Part shown: positions 5,090 through 7,296 of the stretch, piece by piece
How positions within the stretch are numbered: position 1 is the stretch's first letter
Layout: the number at the start of each line of letters is the position of its first letter
Source of the DNA: Planococcus sp. (in: firmicutes)
GTDB taxonomy: Bacteria; Bacillota; Bacilli; Bacillales_A; Planococcaceae
Assembly: GCA_030147225.1 (NCBI GenBank)
Contig: JASLAI010000007.1
Span: 1-7,296, forward strand
DNA: 7,296 bases
Direction of reading: 5' to 3'
The notes under the pieces: generated by a model
Seen by the model: only the letters and a program-made list of their open reading frames with translations
The model's database searches: none
Told to the model about the DNA's origin: nothing
Translations under genes and position numbers: made by a program

Positions 5090-5844
5090 GCTACTTAACC
5101 TTATCGATCACCCTGATTTTTGTCGTAATTCCTCTTCTGTTATCCAAAACCTTAAATCTCGGTTTGGAGAGGGACACGATCATCGCTACGCTGCGTTCAA
5201 TTGTCCAATTGTTAGCGGTCGGCTATGTATTGAAATTTGTTTTTGACTCGGAAAGTCTGATTTATATTTTCCTGATGGTCGCTTTAATGGTTGTGGCGGC
5301 TACACATAATGCCCAGAAAAAAGGGGCAGCCATCCAAGGCATCATGTGGAAAGTAGCCGCAACTCTGATATTTGTGGAAGTGTTGACACAAGGCATCTTG
5401 CTTGGGTTCAACATTACACCGGCCACTGCTCAGTACATCATTCCCATCAGTGGAATGGTCGTTGGGAACTCAATGGTTTTATCCATCCTTTTCCTCAACC
5501 GGTTTACAGCAGAAGTAGAGACCCATCAAGATGAAACCGAGTTGATCCTGTCACTCGGTGGTACGCCTAAACAGGCCATTCATACGCAACTGATCAACTC
5601 GATAAAAGCCAGCATGATTCCGACTATTGAAAGTCAAAAAACAGTCGGACTCGTTCAGTTGCCGGGTATGATGAGTGGGCAGATCATTGCTGGAGCGGAT
5701 CCAATTCAAGCTGTTCAGTTCCAATTATTGATCATGTTCCTGTTGTTGACAACAGCAGCCGTAACGAGTGTTATGCTTGGCTTTTTGTCTTATCCAACTT
5801 TATTCAATCAACGAATGCAATTAATGAAAACAGATAATAGCTGA
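5086..5844 (+). CDS. fetB: ABC transporter permease, FetB (YbbM, UPF0014) family, iron export
   Basis: The 252-residue integral membrane protein has hydrophobic segments at about 4-21, 34-54, 57-73, 90-110, 117-141 and 214-240. Family landmarks are the LRSIVQLLAVGYVL stretch at 36-49, the SGMVVGNSM turn near 122-130, and a C-terminal coupling region with GGTPKQAIHTQL, IPTIESQKTVGLVQLPGMM and SGQIIAGADPIQAVQFQ. All of these are characteristic of the UPF0014/FetB group. It partners with FetA and presumably exports Fe2+, lowering free iron during oxidative stress. The start codon overlaps the fetA stop as ATGA (5086-5089), with GGGGG at 5074-5078 as ribosome-binding site, so the two proteins are translationally coupled. 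A strong terminator follows directly. The family is clear; substrate specificity follows from the family and from the adjacent ferritin. Confidence 0.88.
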   Translation: MSYLTLSITLIFVVIPLLLSKTLNLGLERDTIIATLRSIVQLLAVGYVLKFVFDSESLIYIFLMVALMVVAATHNAQKKGAAIQGIMWKVAATLIFVEVLTQGILLGFNITPATAQYIIPISGMVVGNSMVLSILFLNRFTAEVETHQDETELILSLGGTPKQAIHTQLINSIKASMIPTIESQKTVGLVQLPGMMSGQIIAGADPIQAVQFQLLIMFLLLTTAAVTSVMLGFLSYPTLFNQRMQLMKTDNS

Positions 5845-5848
5845 GATT

Positions 5849-5887
5849 AAAGACGAATTCGGATAGTCCGAATTTGTCTTTTTTTTT
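5849..5887 (+). terminator. Rho-independent terminator after fetB
   Basis: Arms at 5849-5863 (AAAGACGAATTCGGA) and 5867-5881 (TCCGAATTTGTCTTT) pair along 15 bp with one G-T wobble around the loop TAG, and are followed by a run of nine T at 5879-5887. It starts 5 nt after the fetB stop. On the opposite strand the T tract is only three long, so it is at best a weak terminator for the convergent gene. Confidence 0.9.
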
Positions 5888-5975
5888 GAAGTTTAGAGTT
5901 GGAAATACATCTTCTGCAGCGTTTTGAATTAATAGCAGCGATATCAATTATCGTATCAGAATAAAAATTTTTCTA

Positions 5976-7034
5976 CTATGGATAAAATACATCGATTTCA
6001 AAGTGTCCAGACCCCGGTAAGTTTTCCACTAGAGCCGAGCCGAAAAGTCCAGCAGGTGTATAGTACCCGCCTTCGATATTTTCAACCAGTAAACGGCTGA
6101 CAACCTCCAAGGCGCCATAAACTGTCAGGTCATATACATTGGCTGTTTGAATTCGAGCGACTTTAACAATGCCTTTTGAATTTTTTGCTTCCCCCCAAAT
6201 ATAGGCAGGCGAATTGGAGCGGTCTTCGCTGTTGGGACCTTTTATCCGATTCTCCACTTGTTTCTCCAGCTTCTTTTTTATCCAATCGGATTCCAGTAGA
6301 GACCGGGCTGCCCCCATCAAACGTGCCCCGTAAATTTGCGGTTTTGGCATGGGAATCCAGGCAGAAATATTGGGAATGCCCGTCGTATAAAAGGCGGTTG
6401 AGACATCTCCCCAGGGAATTCCCATAGCGGAGCGTGAACCGCGTCCGAAATCGATATCTCGGTGCTGGTTACCCAGCGGCACCGGCTCTAAATTTCCTTC
6501 TCTTCGGTGCATGCTGCCTGATCCGAGACCTTGGATCATTGTTTTGAACGTACCGGGTGAGATGCCTGAATCCGAATCGAAGCCAAGTGCCAATTCGATG
6601 GCATCGGGCATTTCTTCTTTCAATTTTAAGGCAATGCAGTCGGTGGGCACGACGTCGAAACCGACCCCTGAACATAAGATAGTTCCTTGTTCTTTGGCCA
6701 GCACATGCTGAGAGTGGGTGTGTTCGAATACAGATATTTCCCCGGTAATATCCAAGTAATCAGTTTTTGAAGATAAGCAGGCCTGAATCATAGGTTTGCT
6801 GGTCACTTGAAAAGGGCCTGCACAGTGAAGAACTAACTCGATATCTTGTAGGTATTCAGCTGCATGCTCATCCAACGAAAAGGCTTTAAATTCCAGTGAC
6901 AGCTCTTGTGCCAACGGACGAATTTTATCGGCGCTGCGCCCTCCAAGTACAGGAGACATTCCTCTGCTGACAGCTTCTCTCACAATCAATTCTCCGGTAT
7001 AGCCGTTTGCACCATAGATCATCCAACTCTTCAT
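5976..7034 (-). CDS. Saccharopine dehydrogenase-like NAD(P)-binding reductase, substrate unknown
   Basis: The 352-residue soluble protein opens with a Rossmann nucleotide-binding site, WMIYGANGYTGELIV at residues 4-18, followed by LGGRS at 30-34, which usually contacts the NADP phosphate. Further family features are LVLHCAGPF at 67-75, YLDITGE at 93-99 and GVGFDVVPTDC at 123-133. This is the pattern of the saccharopine dehydrogenase NADP-binding family (PF03435), which includes the so-called trans-acting enoyl reductases. True lysine-pathway saccharopine dehydrogenases have a different C-terminal half, so a lysine role is unlikely. ATG 7034 is preceded by GAGGAG at 7043-7048, 8 nt away. The gene stands alone, convergent with fetAB, and no neighbour hints at its substrate. 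I would annotate it only as an uncharacterised oxidoreductase. Confidence 0.8.
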   Translation of the reverse strand: MKSWMIYGANGYTGELIVREAVSRGMSPVLGGRSADKIRPLAQELSLEFKAFSLDEHAAEYLQDIELVLHCAGPFQVTSKPMIQACLSSKTDYLDITGEISVFEHTHSQHVLAKEQGTILCSGVGFDVVPTDCIALKLKEEMPDAIELALGFDSDSGISPGTFKTMIQGLGSGSMHRREGNLEPVPLGNQHRDIDFGRGSRSAMGIPWGDVSTAFYTTGIPNISAWIPMPKPQIYGARLMGAARSLLESDWIKKKLEKQVENRIKGPNSEDRSNSPAYIWGEAKNSKGIVKVARIQTANVYDLTVYGALEVVSRLLVENIEGGYYTPAGLFGSALVENLPGSGHFEIDVFYP

Positions 7035-7050
7035 GTAATCGGCTCCTCAC

Positions 7051-7296
7051 TTTTTAACTATTCTTGTTGTATTCTGTACAGATTAATAAAACCCTTTGTT
7101 CCTTTGAAATAACTTATTTTTGTCTTGCGTTAGAACGATTAATCATATGGTGTTGAAATCAGCAACTATTTTGGAACTTAAGGTTGACTAAGGTAATGGA
7201 GCTGGGGCTGTCACTCTCGGGGCGAGTGGATTTAAATGAATACAGGAAGGATCCGAAAGTCGGTGTTTTCATGGACCTCCGTTTTTTCTATAAAAT
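7051..7296. other. Gene-free stretch at the right edge
   Basis: I found no supportable coding region here. It should hold the promoter of the reductase gene, but no clear -35/-10 pair was found. A perfect 10-bp palindrome TCTGTACAGA lies at 7073-7082, 39 bp upstream of that start codon, and could be an operator. From about 7199 to 7280 the base composition becomes more GC-rich, with a small hairpin (CACTC and GAGTG arms near 7211-7227) and a T-run ending at 7288. TATAAAAT closes the window and might be a -10 element of a gene further right. Confidence 0.4.

Noticed and set aside
5939..5953. Hairpin CGATA/TATCG as terminator for the minus-strand reductase
   Set aside because: The stem is only 5 bp and AT-rich, with no T-run following on the minus strand.
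7159..7272. 37-codon open frame on the minus strand preceded by GGAGG
   Set aside because: The spacing of 3 nt between GGAGG and ATG is too short, and the peptide has no recognisable features; it is most likely chance.

Overview
The window looks like chromosomal DNA from a low-to-moderate GC Gram-positive bacterium of the order Bacillales, probably a Planococcus-like or Bacillus-like member. The reasons are strong GGAGG/GGGGG ribosome-binding sites, compact ATGA-coupled gene pairs, Bacillus-type UxuA/UxuB proteins, and a promoter with matches to PerR and Fur operators of the B. subtilis type. This assignment is inference; no rRNA or other marker gene is present. No tRNA, CRISPR array, insertion sequence or phage gene was seen.

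Layout. (1) Positions 2-1038, plus strand: the 3' end of mannonate dehydratase (uxuA), then a complete D-mannonate oxidoreductase/fructuronate reductase of the short-chain dehydrogenase type (uxuB). This is the tail of a hexuronate (glucuronate) catabolic operon, and it ends in a bidirectional terminator. (2) Positions 1106-3547, minus strand: a three-gene operon transcribed ribA (stand-alone GTP cyclohydrolase II), ribD (deaminase/reductase), then a HAD-fold NT5C-like phosphatase. All three genes overlap their neighbours. Together they could run GTP to 5-amino-6-ribitylaminouracil, with the last gene a candidate for the dephosphorylation step. No ribE, ribH or ribB and no FMN riboswitch are present here. 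(3) Positions 3548-3795: a 248-bp AT-rich divergent control region with two Fur-like boxes and a good extended -10 promoter. A near-perfect PerR box lies just downstream of the expected start point. (4) Positions 3796-5844, plus strand: a ferritin with a full ferroxidase centre, a terminator hairpin, then a FetAB-type ABC transporter (iron export family). This forms an iron-storage and iron-efflux module likely tied to peroxide stress. (5) Positions 5976-7034, minus strand: a single-gene NAD(P)-binding reductase of the saccharopine dehydrogenase-like family, function unknown. (6) Positions 7035-7296: no supportable gene, but a short GC-rich structured patch.

The most interesting feature is the centre of the window. 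A partial riboflavin pathway without the usual FMN riboswitch sits back to back with a ferritin/iron-export module. The two share a control region rich in Fur/PerR-like sites, which suggests flavin-precursor synthesis tied to iron or peroxide status rather than to FMN. The HAD phosphatase translationally coupled to ribD is a good candidate for the poorly conserved phosphatase step of riboflavin synthesis. Both ideas are inference from sequence and context.
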